DNA from: JBFWUW01 sp050247075
GTDB lineage: Bacteria > Planctomycetota > Planctomycetia > Pirellulales > JBFWUW01
Length of the DNA stretch: 15,515 bases
Reading direction: 5' to 3'
Assembly: GCA_050247075.1 (NCBI GenBank)
Contig: JBFWUW010000110.1
Location: 1-15,515 of the forward strand
Part shown: positions 6,795 to 14,697 of the stretch, piece after piece
How the letters are laid out: each line of letters begins with the position of its first letter
Numbering within the stretch: the stretch's first letter is position 1
Translations under genes and position numbers: made by a program
The notes under the pieces: model-generated
Told to the model about the DNA's origin: nothing
Seen by the model: only the letters and a program-made list of their open reading frames with translations
Database searches by the model: none

Positions 6795-8324
6795 ATGGCG
6801 GTATTTCTTGGCATCGATATTGGCACTTCCGGCACCAAGACCCTGGCGATTAACGAACGGGGCAAAATATTGGCCTCGGCCACGGTCGAATACCCCTGCT
6901 ACCACCCCAAGCCGCTGTGGAGCGAGCAAGACCCAGAGGATTGGTGGCAAGCCACCATCAAGACCGTGCGGGCCGTGATGAAACAGGCCCGGCTGAAACC
7001 GGCCGATGTCAAGGCGATTGGGCTGTCGGGCCAGATGCATGGCTCGGTCTTTCTCGACAAGAAGAACCAGGTGGTGCGCAAGGCCCTACTGTGGAACGAT
7101 CAACGGACCACCGCCGAGTGCCAGGAGATTGAACGCCTGGCGGGGGGCCGCGCGGAACTCATCAAACTGGTCGCCAACCCCGCCCTGTCGGGCTTTACCG
7201 CCCCCAAGATATTGTGGCTGCGCAATAAAGAGCCTAAGAACTTCCAGAAAACAGCCAAGGTGTTGTTGCCCAAGGACGATGTCCGCCGCCGGCTGACGGG
7301 CGAGTTTGCCACCGAGGTCAGCGACGCCAGCGGCATGCTACTGCTGGACGTGCGCAACCGCTGTTGGTCGAAGACGCTACTGGACAAGCTGCAATTGGAC
7401 GAAAACCTATTGGCCCGCTGTTACGAGTCCGAGGAAGTTACCGGCCAATTGACAAGCGAAGCGGCCAAATTGTTGGGGCTCTCCACCGATTGTGTGGTCG
7501 TTGGCGGGGCGGGCGACTGCGCGGCCGGCGCGGTCGGCAATGGCATTGTATCGCAAGGGGTGCTGTCTACTTCCATCGGCACGTCTGGCGTGATGTTCGT
7601 CCATAGCGACAAGGTCGAAGTCGATCCGCTGGGCCGGCTGCATACGTTTTGCCATGCGGTGCGCGGCAAGTGGCACATGATGGGAGTCAATCTTTCGGCA
7701 GGCGGCTGCATGCATTGGTTCCGCGACCAACTTTGCCAGGCCGAAGTAGCCCAAGAAAAGAAAACCAAGGTCGATACCTACCATCTTCTCGATGCCGAAG
7801 CGGCCCAGGTCCCTTCCGGCAGCGAGGGGCTGTTCTTTTTGCCCTATCTGTCGGGCGAACGAACCCCGCATGCCGACCCCGATGCCCGCGGCTGTTTTAT
7901 CGGGCTGACGCTGGCCCACACCCGCGGCCATTTAACGCGGGCCATCATGGAGGGTGTCACCTACTCCATGCGGGACAGCCTGGAAATCATCCGCGGGCTA
8001 GGAGTGCCAGTGCGGCAAATTCGGGCATCTGGGGGCGGGTCGAAGAGCCCGCTGTGGCGGCAGATTCAGGCCGACGTATTCGGGGAAAAGGTCGTCACGG
8101 TCAATAGTCAGGAAGGAGCGGCCTTTGGCGTGGCCTTGTTGGCGGCCGTGGGGGCGGGCACCTACAAGAACGTAGTGGAGGCCTGCACGGCCACCATCAA
8201 ACCGATCAGCCAGACCGCTGCCAAAGCTAGCGCCAAGCGCCAACACGACGCGGCCTTTCCCATCTATCAGCAGTTGTATCAATCCTTGAAGAAAGACTTC
8301 AAAGCCATCGCGGCGCTGGGCTGA
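6795..8324 (+). CDS. xylB: Xylulokinase (FGGY family)
   Basis: 509 residues, normal length. Phosphorylates D-xylulose to xylulose 5-phosphate with ATP in the cytosol, feeding the pentose phosphate pathway. The N-terminal domain begins with the phosphate-binding GIDIGTSGTKT (6-16), then LSGQMHG (77-83, with M81 and H82 in the sugar site) and WNDQRT (100-105). The C-terminal domain has GGAGDCAAGA (237-246, D241 in the position of the catalytic base), SIGTSG (260-265), LSGERTPHADPDARG (352-366) and ASGGGSKSPLW (411-421), the FGGY second signature. Motif agreement favours xylulokinase over glycerol or ribulo kinases. It follows nadA by 63 bp on the same strand, but there is no functional link. 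No xylose isomerase, transporter or regulator gene is adjacent, which is unusual compared with classical xyl operons. Confidence 0.93.
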   Translation: MAVFLGIDIGTSGTKTLAINERGKILASATVEYPCYHPKPLWSEQDPEDWWQATIKTVRAVMKQARLKPADVKAIGLSGQMHGSVFLDKKNQVVRKALLWNDQRTTAECQEIERLAGGRAELIKLVANPALSGFTAPKILWLRNKEPKNFQKTAKVLLPKDDVRRRLTGEFATEVSDASGMLLLDVRNRCWSKTLLDKLQLDENLLARCYESEEVTGQLTSEAAKLLGLSTDCVVVGGAGDCAAGAVGNGIVSQGVLSTSIGTSGVMFVHSDKVEVDPLGRLHTFCHAVRGKWHMMGVNLSAGGCMHWFRDQLCQAEVAQEKKTKVDTYHLLDAEAAQVPSGSEGLFFLPYLSGERTPHADPDARGCFIGLTLAHTRGHLTRAIMEGVTYSMRDSLEIIRGLGVPVRQIRASGGGSKSPLWRQIQADVFGEKVVTVNSQEGAAFGVALLAAVGAGTYKNVVEACTATIKPISQTAAKASAKRQHDAAFPIYQQLYQSLKKDFKAIAALG

Positions 8325-8372
8325 TGCGGGGTGACTCGCCTCCAAAATTCGGCTTTTGTCTCAAGACCGGCC

Positions 8373-8458
8373 CGCAATCCGTCGATGTCCGAAACGGGAG
8401 CATGTCTGCGCACGGATTGCGCACCTTGCCGATGTCTGTGCTAGCGGCCAGGAGGGCC
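8373..8458 (+). promoter_or_regulatory. Structured leader with alternative hairpins before the 8463 gene
   Basis: CGCAATCCGT (8373-8382) is perfectly complementary to ACGGATTGCG (8412-8421), a 10-bp stem with a 29-base loop. The right arm overlaps a second hairpin, TGCGCA (8407-8412) with TGCGCA (8418-8423) around a 5-base loop, so the two folds exclude each other. Downstream, GGCC (8446-8449) and GGCC (8455-8458) enclose AGGAG, so the ribosome binding site of the 8463 gene sits in a small hairpin loop. This is the layout of an RNA control element or attenuator. I do not recognise it as a known riboswitch, and it needs to be within the transcript for this to apply. Confidence 0.4.
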
Positions 8459-8462
8459 GAAT

Positions 8463-9146
8463 ATGCGTCTTCATTCCATCGCGGTTGCTTTGGCTTTTGT
8501 CACGCTAACCATGAACGCGAGGGCGGACGAGCCGCGCTACGTTCAACAGAACGGCGTTACCTATCTGGAGACGCCCACTTCCGCCACTGTGCGCCGACTG
8601 GTGCCAGACACTCGTATGGAAGAGCGGGAAGAAACCGTTTATCGCCGCGAAATCCACAACGAAGTCAAAGAGGTCGAGCGCCGATACAGCGTGCCGATCA
8701 CCGAGTACCGCCGCGAGATGCGCTGGCACGGCACTTGGAATCCGTTCTCGCAGCCCTACATGGTTGAGCACCTGGTCCCCGTCACCCGCTGGGAAACCCG
8801 CACTGAAACGGTAAAAATCCCCACGGCCCGCGTGGCGCTGGTCCCCGAAAAGCGGACGCGGCAAGTTCCCATTACGACCTACAAAGAGATCGAAGTCCCG
8901 GTGGTCGCCCGCACGATCGTGCCTCCGTCGCGAACGTACTCGCCAGCACCCACCGTCGCCGCCGCGCCCAGAACCAACATTGCCACGCGCAACAGGGCCG
9001 CCGCTGGCGATCCGTTCGTCAACAACAGCACAATCGACTCCTCCGCTGCCCGCGTGGGGGGCGTCTCTCGCTTGGACAGCGACCCGCCACGTCAATCGAG
9101 CCGGCACGACTGGCGTCCGCTCGACAGCACCACTCGCCGCCGCTAG
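8463..9146 (+). CDS. Secreted planctomycete protein of unknown function
   Basis: 227 residues. The start is secure: AGGAGGG (8450-8456) lies 6 bases before the ATG and a Sec signal follows, MRLHSIAVALAFVTLTMNARA, with cleavage near residue 21. The mature part is rich in Arg, Glu, Thr, Tyr and Val and contains imperfect repeats: ETVYRREIHNEVKEVERRY (57-75), VPITEYRREMRW (77-88), VPVTRWETRTETVKI (105-119) and VPITTYKEIEVPVV (135-148), each a VP[IV]T[ERT][YW] turn between charged beta-like strands. The WHGTWNPFSQPYMVEHLVPVTRWETR section (88-113) is the most distinctive. The tail (150-227) is Pro/Ala/Ser-rich and probably disordered. It resembles YTV-type repeat proteins exported by planctomycetes, but I cannot assign a function. 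It starts 138 bp after xylB and has its own leader. Confidence 0.85.
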   Translation: MRLHSIAVALAFVTLTMNARADEPRYVQQNGVTYLETPTSATVRRLVPDTRMEEREETVYRREIHNEVKEVERRYSVPITEYRREMRWHGTWNPFSQPYMVEHLVPVTRWETRTETVKIPTARVALVPEKRTRQVPITTYKEIEVPVVARTIVPPSRTYSPAPTVAAAPRTNIATRNRAAAGDPFVNNSTIDSSAARVGGVSRLDSDPPRQSSRHDWRPLDSTTRRR

Positions 9147-9229
9147 CCGCCGGTTGTATCGGCCCTTCATCCGCCTTACAACGTAACCAACGGTTACGTT
9201 GATTTGCCCGCGTGGATGGAGACTTGCTG

Positions 9230-11773
9230 ATGCTGCCACGATTTGCTTCGTTCTGTTTACTGGCCGCCGCTTGCCTGCTGGCGTCTCTGGCTTGGACTGC
9301 CGAACCCGATCAAGAGGCGGTGGAAGAATCCGCTTCTCAGCCGGTTCGGCTGCCGGGCCTGCGAGCCAAAGGGCATATCTTGCTGCCCAATCAATGGTCG
9401 CTGCGGCCGGCGGGCAAGCAGATCAAACTGGGTGACTTTCCCGTGAATATCGCCTTGCATCCCATGCAAGACTGGGCGGCCGTGCTGCATGCCGGCTTTG
9501 GCGATCACGAAATAGTCTTGGTCGATCTGAAACGCAACCGCATCTCGTCGCGGGTTAATCTGGACCAGACTTTTGTGGGCCTCTGTTTCGATCCGGCGGG
9601 CGAACGCCTGTTTGGCAGCGGCGGAGAGTTCGAGGTCGTCCACCAGTTTTCTTTTCGAGATGGGCTGCTGGGCGACCATCGGCAGATTGCCATTGCCAAG
9701 CCCAGCGAGAAGTTTGTACCGGCCGGGCTGGCTTGCAGTGCCGACGGCCAGACGTTGTACGTCGCTAACCCCTGGGGAGATACCGTCGCGGTTGTATCCC
9801 TGGCGGAGGAAAACAGTGTTCGCCATATTAAGCTGCCCAAGGAGAGTTATCCCTACACACCGCTCCCCGACCAGGATGGCAGGCGGTTGTTTGTCAGTTT
9901 GTGGGGCGCTGCTGGCGTGGCGGTGGTTGATCTGGAACAACCAGACGAGCCGGCCATTTGGAAGACCGAATCGCATCCCACGGAGCTGATCCTGGCCCCC
10001 GATGGCCAGCGGCTGTTTGTGGCTTGCGCCAATAGCAACACGGTGACGGTGCTGGATACATCCGACGGCCACGCCCAAGAGGTGATCTCCAGCTCGCTTT
10101 ATCCGAACGCGCCTAACGGCAGCACGCCTAACAGCCTGGCATTGTCTTCCGACGGGCGAGTGCTGTTCATTGCCAACGCCGACAACAACAATCTGGCGGT
10201 GTTCAACATCAGCGAGCCGGGCCAAAGCCGCTCCATGGGGCATGTGCCTGTCGGCTGGTATCCCACGTCGGTGCGCTACGATGCCCACAGCCATCGTATT
10301 TTGGTGGCTAACGGCAAGGGGCTGATGTCGCAAGCCAATCCCCAAGGGCCCAATCCCCTGGCCGACCCGCCCGCTTCCGTACGGCAATACATTGGAGGGC
10401 TGTACCGCGGCACGCTGAGCGTGATCGAGCCGCCGGGCCCGGGCGACATGGCCAAGTATTCGCAGTCCGCCTATCTGGCGAGTCCCCTGAATGCCGACAA
10501 CGCTCCACCGGTCAAGCCGCGCGACGAGGACAACCCCATACCCGCGGTACTGGGTGGCGGCAGCCCCATCGAGCACTGTATTTACATCATTAAAGAGAAC
10601 CGCACTTACGACCAGGTATTTGGCGACATGCCCCAAGGAAACGGCGACGAGAATCTCTGCCTGTTTCCAGAAAAGGTCACGCCTAACCACCACGCGTTGG
10701 CCCAAGAGTTTGTGTTGCTGGATAACTTTTACGTGGAGAGCGAGGTCAGCGCCGACGGCCACGAGTGGAGCATGGCGGCCTATGCCACCGATTTCGTGGA
10801 GAAGACCTGGCCTTTGGTCTATCGCGGCGGCAAGGGAAAACTGGTCTACCCCAGCGAGGGGACGTTTGACATCGCCACGCCCGCCGGCGGATACCTGTGG
10901 GACCGGGCCGCCGAGGCGGGTGTCTCTTACCGCAGCTACGGCGAATTCATCGAGAACGGCCGCACGCCCGACGACCCGGCGTTTTCCGAGGTGGAAGCCC
11001 TCAAAGGCCATTTTGATCCCCAATTTCGCGGGTATGACCTGGACTACCTGGATGTCAAACGGGCCGACCGTTTCATCGAGGAGCTACAGCGCTTTGAGAA
11101 GGAAGGCGAACTGCCGCAATTGATTTTCTTGCGGCTCCCCAACGACCACACCTACGGAGTGAATCCGAACAAGCCCACTCCCACGGCCATGGTCGCCGAC
11201 AACGACCTGGCACTGGGTCGAGTGGTGGAAGCGGTCAGCCGCAGCAAGTTTTGGCCCAAGACGGCCATCTTTGTCGTGGAAGACGACGCGCAGAATGGAT
11301 CGGACCATGTCGATGCCCACCGCACCGTCGCCCTGGCGATCAGCCCATACATTCGCCGCGGTACGGTCGATTCGACCATGTATTCCACTTCCAGCATGTT
11401 GCGGACGATGGAGTTGATTCTAAACCTGAAGCCGATGAGCCAGTTCGACGCGGCGGCCACGCCCATGTACGCGTCTTTCGGCGGCCAAGCGGACAACACG
11501 CCCTACGAGCATCGGCCGGCCGGCGTCGATCTGACGGCGGTCAACCGGCCCGATGCCTGGGGTTCGCAAGTCTCTCAACAACTCGACTTCAGCCGCGAAG
11601 ACGCCGCCGACGACCTGGTGCTGAACGATCTGGTGTGGCGCAGCGTCCGTGGTGCCAATTCCCCCATGCCCGCCCCGGTGCGGGCCTCGTTCGTCATCAA
11701 TGTGGATGATGATGACGACGATGAAGAGATAGAAGCAGAGGCCGACAAGAGCGACGAAAATGACGATGACTAA
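9230..11773 (+). CDS. Secreted beta-propeller/phosphoesterase fusion
   Basis: 847 residues from the ATG at 9230. It is chosen over the GTG at 9212 because GGAG (9218-9221) is 8 bases upstream and a clean signal peptide begins there (MLPRFASFCLLAAACLLASL, cleavage after about 24). Residues about 60-400 form YVTN-type beta-propeller blades, seen as repeated SxDGxxLxVAN units (ADGQTLYVAN 171-180, PDGQRLFVACANSNTVTVLD 257-276, SDGRVLFIANADNNNLAVFN 307-326). Residues about 445-750 are a phosphoesterase/phospholipase C-like domain of the alkaline phosphatase superfamily: IIKENRTYD (453-461, cf. ENRSFD), LPNDHTYG (636-643), FVVEDDAQNGSDHVDAHR (681-698). The acidic and histidine residues there are probable metal ligands. 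The end is a run of Asp/Glu (826-847). The propeller may position a substrate; the actual substrate is unknown. Confidence 0.9.
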   Translation: MLPRFASFCLLAAACLLASLAWTAEPDQEAVEESASQPVRLPGLRAKGHILLPNQWSLRPAGKQIKLGDFPVNIALHPMQDWAAVLHAGFGDHEIVLVDLKRNRISSRVNLDQTFVGLCFDPAGERLFGSGGEFEVVHQFSFRDGLLGDHRQIAIAKPSEKFVPAGLACSADGQTLYVANPWGDTVAVVSLAEENSVRHIKLPKESYPYTPLPDQDGRRLFVSLWGAAGVAVVDLEQPDEPAIWKTESHPTELILAPDGQRLFVACANSNTVTVLDTSDGHAQEVISSSLYPNAPNGSTPNSLALSSDGRVLFIANADNNNLAVFNISEPGQSRSMGHVPVGWYPTSVRYDAHSHRILVANGKGLMSQANPQGPNPLADPPASVRQYIGGLYRGTLSVIEPPGPGDMAKYSQSAYLASPLNADNAPPVKPRDEDNPIPAVLGGGSPIEHCIYIIKENRTYDQVFGDMPQGNGDENLCLFPEKVTPNHHALAQEFVLLDNFYVESEVSADGHEWSMAAYATDFVEKTWPLVYRGGKGKLVYPSEGTFDIATPAGGYLWDRAAEAGVSYRSYGEFIENGRTPDDPAFSEVEALKGHFDPQFRGYDLDYLDVKRADRFIEELQRFEKEGELPQLIFLRLPNDHTYGVNPNKPTPTAMVADNDLALGRVVEAVSRSKFWPKTAIFVVEDDAQNGSDHVDAHRTVALAISPYIRRGTVDSTMYSTSSMLRTMELILNLKPMSQFDAAATPMYASFGGQADNTPYEHRPAGVDLTAVNRPDAWGSQVSQQLDFSREDAADDLVLNDLVWRSVRGANSPMPAPVRASFVINVDDDDDDEEIEAEADKSDENDDD

Positions 11774-11836
11774 AATTGGCTCGCCAAAAATGTTCTTGTT
11801 CCATCGGGGCTGAAATCGAACCCAGGTAGTATCGCC

Positions 11837-12379
11837 ATGCCGCACATTTCATTGCCAGAGGGATTGCCTGGCATCGTTGGCCCGTTGGTGGCTTATCCCG
11901 CCACCGCCAAGCACATACGCGGGCTCGCCCAAGAGCTGTTGCGCGGTCCTTCCTCACTAACGCCGGCCGAACGGGAGATAATCGGTGCCCATGTGTCGTC
12001 GGGCAACGAGTGCCAATTCTGTGCAAAGTCGCACGCCAGTGCCGCGCGGCACTTATTGGGGGAGAACGCGGAGTTGATGGACGAGGTTTTGGCCAACGCC
12101 AGCAGCCCCCGGCTGGATGAAAAATTACGTGCACTGCTCACCATTGCCGGCAAGGTACGCCAAGATGGCAGATCGGTTACCGCGGAGGACATCGCCCGCG
12201 CCAGGTCGGCCGGTGCGGACGATCGGGCGATCCACGATACCGTGCTTATCGCGGCATTGTTCAGCATGTCCAACCGCTACGTGGATGGCCTGGCGACCTT
12301 TACACCCACCGACGCCGCGCACTACGACGAGGCAGGCAAAGCACTAGCAAGCGTGGGATACAATTCACCGGCCGAGTAA
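11837..12379 (+). CDS. AhpD-like carboxymuconolactone decarboxylase family protein
   Basis: 180 residues. The CMD/AhpD fold is all-helical and oligomeric. The motif ERE...NECQFCAKSHA gives E47, C59, C62 and H66. That spacing (12, 3, 4) is the same as E118-C130-C133-H137 of the mycobacterial alkylhydroperoxidase AhpD, so a thiol peroxidase activity with a proton relay is likely and simple decarboxylation is unlikely. Length and the C-terminal NRYVDGLATFTP segment (146-157) fit the 'peroxidase-related enzyme' branch of about 180-190 residues. The ATG is preceded by AGGT about 10 bases upstream. It follows the phosphoesterase gene by 63 bp and converges on gatA. No peroxiredoxin or dihydrolipoamide partner is adjacent. 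The physiological substrate is unknown. Confidence 0.87.
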   Translation: MPHISLPEGLPGIVGPLVAYPATAKHIRGLAQELLRGPSSLTPAEREIIGAHVSSGNECQFCAKSHASAARHLLGENAELMDEVLANASSPRLDEKLRALLTIAGKVRQDGRSVTAEDIARARSAGADDRAIHDTVLIAALFSMSNRYVDGLATFTPTDAAHYDEAGKALASVGYNSPAE

Positions 12380-12383
12380 TGAC

Positions 12384-13925
12384 CTACATGCCCGCTGGCT
12401 TCTTTTGATGCCAGTCGGTGGCGGATTGATACATGTGGGCCGCCCGCAGCAGGCGGTCTTCTTCAAAGGGGGGAGCTTGCAGTTGCAGGCCAATCGGCAG
12501 GCCCGACTTGCTCATTCCGCACGGCAAGGCAACGCCCCCCACGCCAGACAAGTTGGCGCTTACCGTGTACAGATCGACCAGGTACATCGCCAAGGGGTCG
12601 TCGGCCTTGTCGCCAATCTTGAAGGCGGGCGTGCTGGTGACGGGACCAGCGATAAGATCGACCTCTTGAAAGACTTTGTCGTAGTCTTGCCGAATCAGCC
12701 GGCGGACCTTGAGCGCCTTGAGATAATAGGCGTCGTAATAGCCGGCGCTTAGGGCGTAGGTCCCCAGCATGATGCGGCGTTTGACCTCCGGCCCAAATCC
12801 TTCCGCCCGGCTCAGGCGGTACATGCGGACCAACGCGTTGTCTTGGTTGCGCAGCCCGGCCTCGTCGCCGGCGGCTTGCAGCTTGGAACGCTCGGCCGCC
12901 AGTTCCTGGGCCATCGCCGGCACGTCGGCACGGTGCCCGTAATGCACGCCATCGTAGCGGGCCAAATTGCTGGACGCCTCGCACGGCGCGATGATGTAAT
13001 AGGTCGCCACGCCGTACTTGCCGTGCGGCATGGAGACCTGTTTGACCGTCGCCCCCAGCGATTCATACACGCGGATAGCCTCGCGCACGGCGGCTTCTAC
13101 ATCGGCATCCAAACCGGCCGCGAAATGCTCCCGCACCAGCCCCAGCTTCAGGCCCTTCAACGGCTGGCCAACGGTTTGCGAGTACGGCACCGTCGGCACA
13201 TCGACCGAAGTCGAGTCGCGAGGGTCGTGGCCCGCCATGGCCTCTAGCAGCAGGGCCGCGTCCTGGGCCGTGCGGGCCATCGGGCCGATCTGGTCCAGGC
13301 TGCTGGCAAACGCCACCAGGCCATACCGGCTGACGCGGCCATAGGTGGGCTTCAACCCGGTGATGCCGCACAGCCCGGCGGGCTGGCGAATGGAACCTCC
13401 CGTGTCGGTGCCGACGGAAAGGGGCGTCATCCGCGCGGCCACGCAAGCCGCCGAACCGCCGCTGCTGCCGCCAGGGATGCAATCCAAATTCCAGGGGTTG
13501 CGGGTCTTTTGATAGGCTGAGTTCTCGGTCGAGCCCCCCATGGCAAACTCGTCCATGTTGGTGCGGCCCAGCAACACGGCATCTGCCTTACGCAGCCGCT
13601 GCACCACGGTGGCATCGTAAGGGGGGCGAAAATGTTTCAGCATCTTCGAGCCGCAAGTGGTCGGCTCGCCGCGGGTGCAAAGCACATCCTTAACCGCCAC
13701 CGGCAGCCCGGCCAGCGGCCCCAGCGGCTGCTTGGCAGCGCGGCGGCGGTCGATCTCCTCGGCCTGGGATAATGCCGCGGCTTCATCCACCCGCAAGAAG
13801 GCCCCCACGCGTCCGTCATGCCGGGCAATCTGGCCCAGGCAAGCCTTGGTAATCTCGACGGAACTCAGGCGGCCAGCGGCCATTTCGGCCAGCAGTTGGC
13901 TGGCTGATTGATCGGTCAAATTCAT
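12384..13925 (-). CDS. gatA: Glutamyl-tRNA(Gln) amidotransferase subunit A
   Basis: 513 residues from the ATG at 13925; the open frame continues 38 codons upstream but GatA proteins begin at about MNLTDQSASQLLAEM. GatA is the amidase of GatCAB: it releases ammonia from glutamine, used to convert Glu-tRNA(Gln) to Gln-tRNA(Gln) (and Asp-tRNA(Asn) in some bacteria). The catalytic Ser-cisSer-Lys triad is visible as K79 (LPVAVKDV), S154 (GGSSGGSAA) and S178 (GTDTGGSIRQPA), the same numbers as in Staphylococcus aureus GatA. Further amidase signature follows in GLKPTYGRVSRYGLVAFASS. gatC and gatB are not adjacent in the window; gatC would be expected upstream, but the upstream 1.3 kb is noncoding. 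A consensus TATAAT lies 58 bases upstream. Its stop lies 4 bp from the stop of the convergent AhpD-like gene. Confidence 0.97.
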   Translation of the reverse strand: MNLTDQSASQLLAEMAAGRLSSVEITKACLGQIARHDGRVGAFLRVDEAAALSQAEEIDRRRAAKQPLGPLAGLPVAVKDVLCTRGEPTTCGSKMLKHFRPPYDATVVQRLRKADAVLLGRTNMDEFAMGGSTENSAYQKTRNPWNLDCIPGGSSGGSAACVAARMTPLSVGTDTGGSIRQPAGLCGITGLKPTYGRVSRYGLVAFASSLDQIGPMARTAQDAALLLEAMAGHDPRDSTSVDVPTVPYSQTVGQPLKGLKLGLVREHFAAGLDADVEAAVREAIRVYESLGATVKQVSMPHGKYGVATYYIIAPCEASSNLARYDGVHYGHRADVPAMAQELAAERSKLQAAGDEAGLRNQDNALVRMYRLSRAEGFGPEVKRRIMLGTYALSAGYYDAYYLKALKVRRLIRQDYDKVFQEVDLIAGPVTSTPAFKIGDKADDPLAMYLVDLYTVSANLSGVGGVALPCGMSKSGLPIGLQLQAPPFEEDRLLRAAHMYQSATDWHQKKPAGM

Positions 13926-13982
13926 GGAAACTAGCGCGGGCACAAAGAGGGCGGTCAAAGCGCGAACATCGCAACGGCGGGC

Positions 13983-13988
13983 ATTATA
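13983..13988 (-). promoter_or_regulatory. gatA promoter -10 box
   Basis: The minus strand reads TATAAT exactly at 13988-13983, giving a predicted transcript start near 13976 and a leader of about 50 bases to the gatA ATG at 13925. The -35 position (about 14006-14011) is a poor match and is occupied by a hairpin, CCCCG (13998-14002) with CGGGG (14006-14010), which could be an operator. Confidence 0.45.
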
Positions 13989-14022
13989 GAGGACATGCCC
14001 CGCCGCGGGGAGGTGCGCGCCC

Positions 14023-14076
14023 GTAGGAGCCGATTCCATCGCCGATGCTGTAGGAGCCGTCTCTGACGGCGATTGT
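14023..14076. repeat. Two tandem REP-like units
   Basis: Two adjacent 27-base units (14023-14049 and 14050-14076) both begin GTAGGAGCCG and contain a small hairpin: CGAT-TCC-ATCG in the first and GCCGTC-TCT-GACGGC in the second. A decayed third unit may start at 14090 (GTAGGTATCGG). The GTAGGAGC head followed by a stem is the form of bacterial REP sequences, which are usually dispersed extragenic elements. It lies 98 bases upstream of gatA, beyond the -10 box. Confidence 0.5.
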
Positions 14077-14164
14077 GTGCGCTCCGTCCGTAGGTATCGG
14101 CGCGATGGCTGACCGACTATTGTTCCGCGTTAGGATCCGATACGAAATAACTTCCTCATGCGAA

Positions 14165-14191
14165 CTCCCTCTCCCGCGGCGAGAAAGGGGG
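14165..14191. repeat. CCCTCTCCC-type palindromic intergenic repeat
   Basis: CTCCCTCTCCC followed after GCGGCGAG by AAAGGGGG gives an imperfect palindrome in the noncoding region. It resembles the insert at 4360-4420 in the GT-C gene (TCCCTCT...AAAGGGAG), so both may be copies of one dispersed element. No function is visible. Confidence 0.35.
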
Positions 14192-14261
14192 CAGATGTTG
14201 CGGTTGGAACGTCCAGGGTAAGTCATCGCCTTGGAAGTGGCGGCAGTAGGTTGAAGTGCCT

Positions 14262-14697
14262 CCTGTTCCAAAATTGCCGTGTTTTGGGGGGGGTGTGGTG
14301 CGGGTAAGCGTAGCCGCAAAGCTCCTATCTTGCCGGCTCGATGCGCGGGACCGCGGGCCATCTCCGCGACGGTCGCCGGGCATGGGGCGTCCCAATTCAC
14401 CGCCAGCGGCAAGGCGGGAGCCATGCCGCTACGGGGGGCCAATCGGCCTTACCTGTTCCAAAAATGCCGTGTTTCGGGGGGGTTGTGGTGCGGGTAAGCG
14501 TAGCCGCAAAGCTCCTATCTTGCCGGCTCGATGCGCGGGACCGCGGGCCATCTCCGCGACGGTCGCCAGGCATGGGACGTCCCAATTCACCGCCAGTGGC
14601 AAGGCGGGAGCCATGCCGCCACGGGGGGCCAATCGGTCTTACCTGTTCCAAAATTGCCGTGTTTCGGGGGGTTGTGGTACAGATTAGCCTGCAAAAA
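14262..14697. repeat. 190-bp structured tandem repeat (2 full copies plus part)
   Basis: Copies start with CCTGTTCCAAAA at 14262, 14452 and 14642, exactly 190 bp apart. Copies 1 and 2 differ at only 8 positions (about 96% identity). The third matches for about 37 bases (to GTGGT) and then decays by about 14697. Because 190 is not a multiple of 3, the frame shifts at each copy, so the open frames running through the array cannot encode a repeated protein. Each full copy can fold: GGCATGG (14379-14385) pairs with CCATGCC (14421-14427), enclosing CCGCC (14400-14404) with GGCGG (14413-14417), and GCGG/CCGC stems lie before it. These stems are intact in both copies. Function unknown; it could be an intergenic mobile repeat or a structured RNA locus. 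Confidence 0.85.

Noticed and set aside
9257..11023. 588-codon minus-strand open frame
   Set aside because: It is antisense to the phosphoesterase gene, whose domains and signal peptide are clear; GC-rich codon bias keeps the opposite frame open.
11776..11787. TTGGC-TC-GCCAA stem after the phosphoesterase gene as a terminator
   Set aside because: Loop too short for a stable full stem and no T tract on the plus strand.
14262..14697. CRISPR array
   Set aside because: Units are 190 bp with near-identical sequence throughout; there are no short repeats separated by unique spacers and no cas genes.
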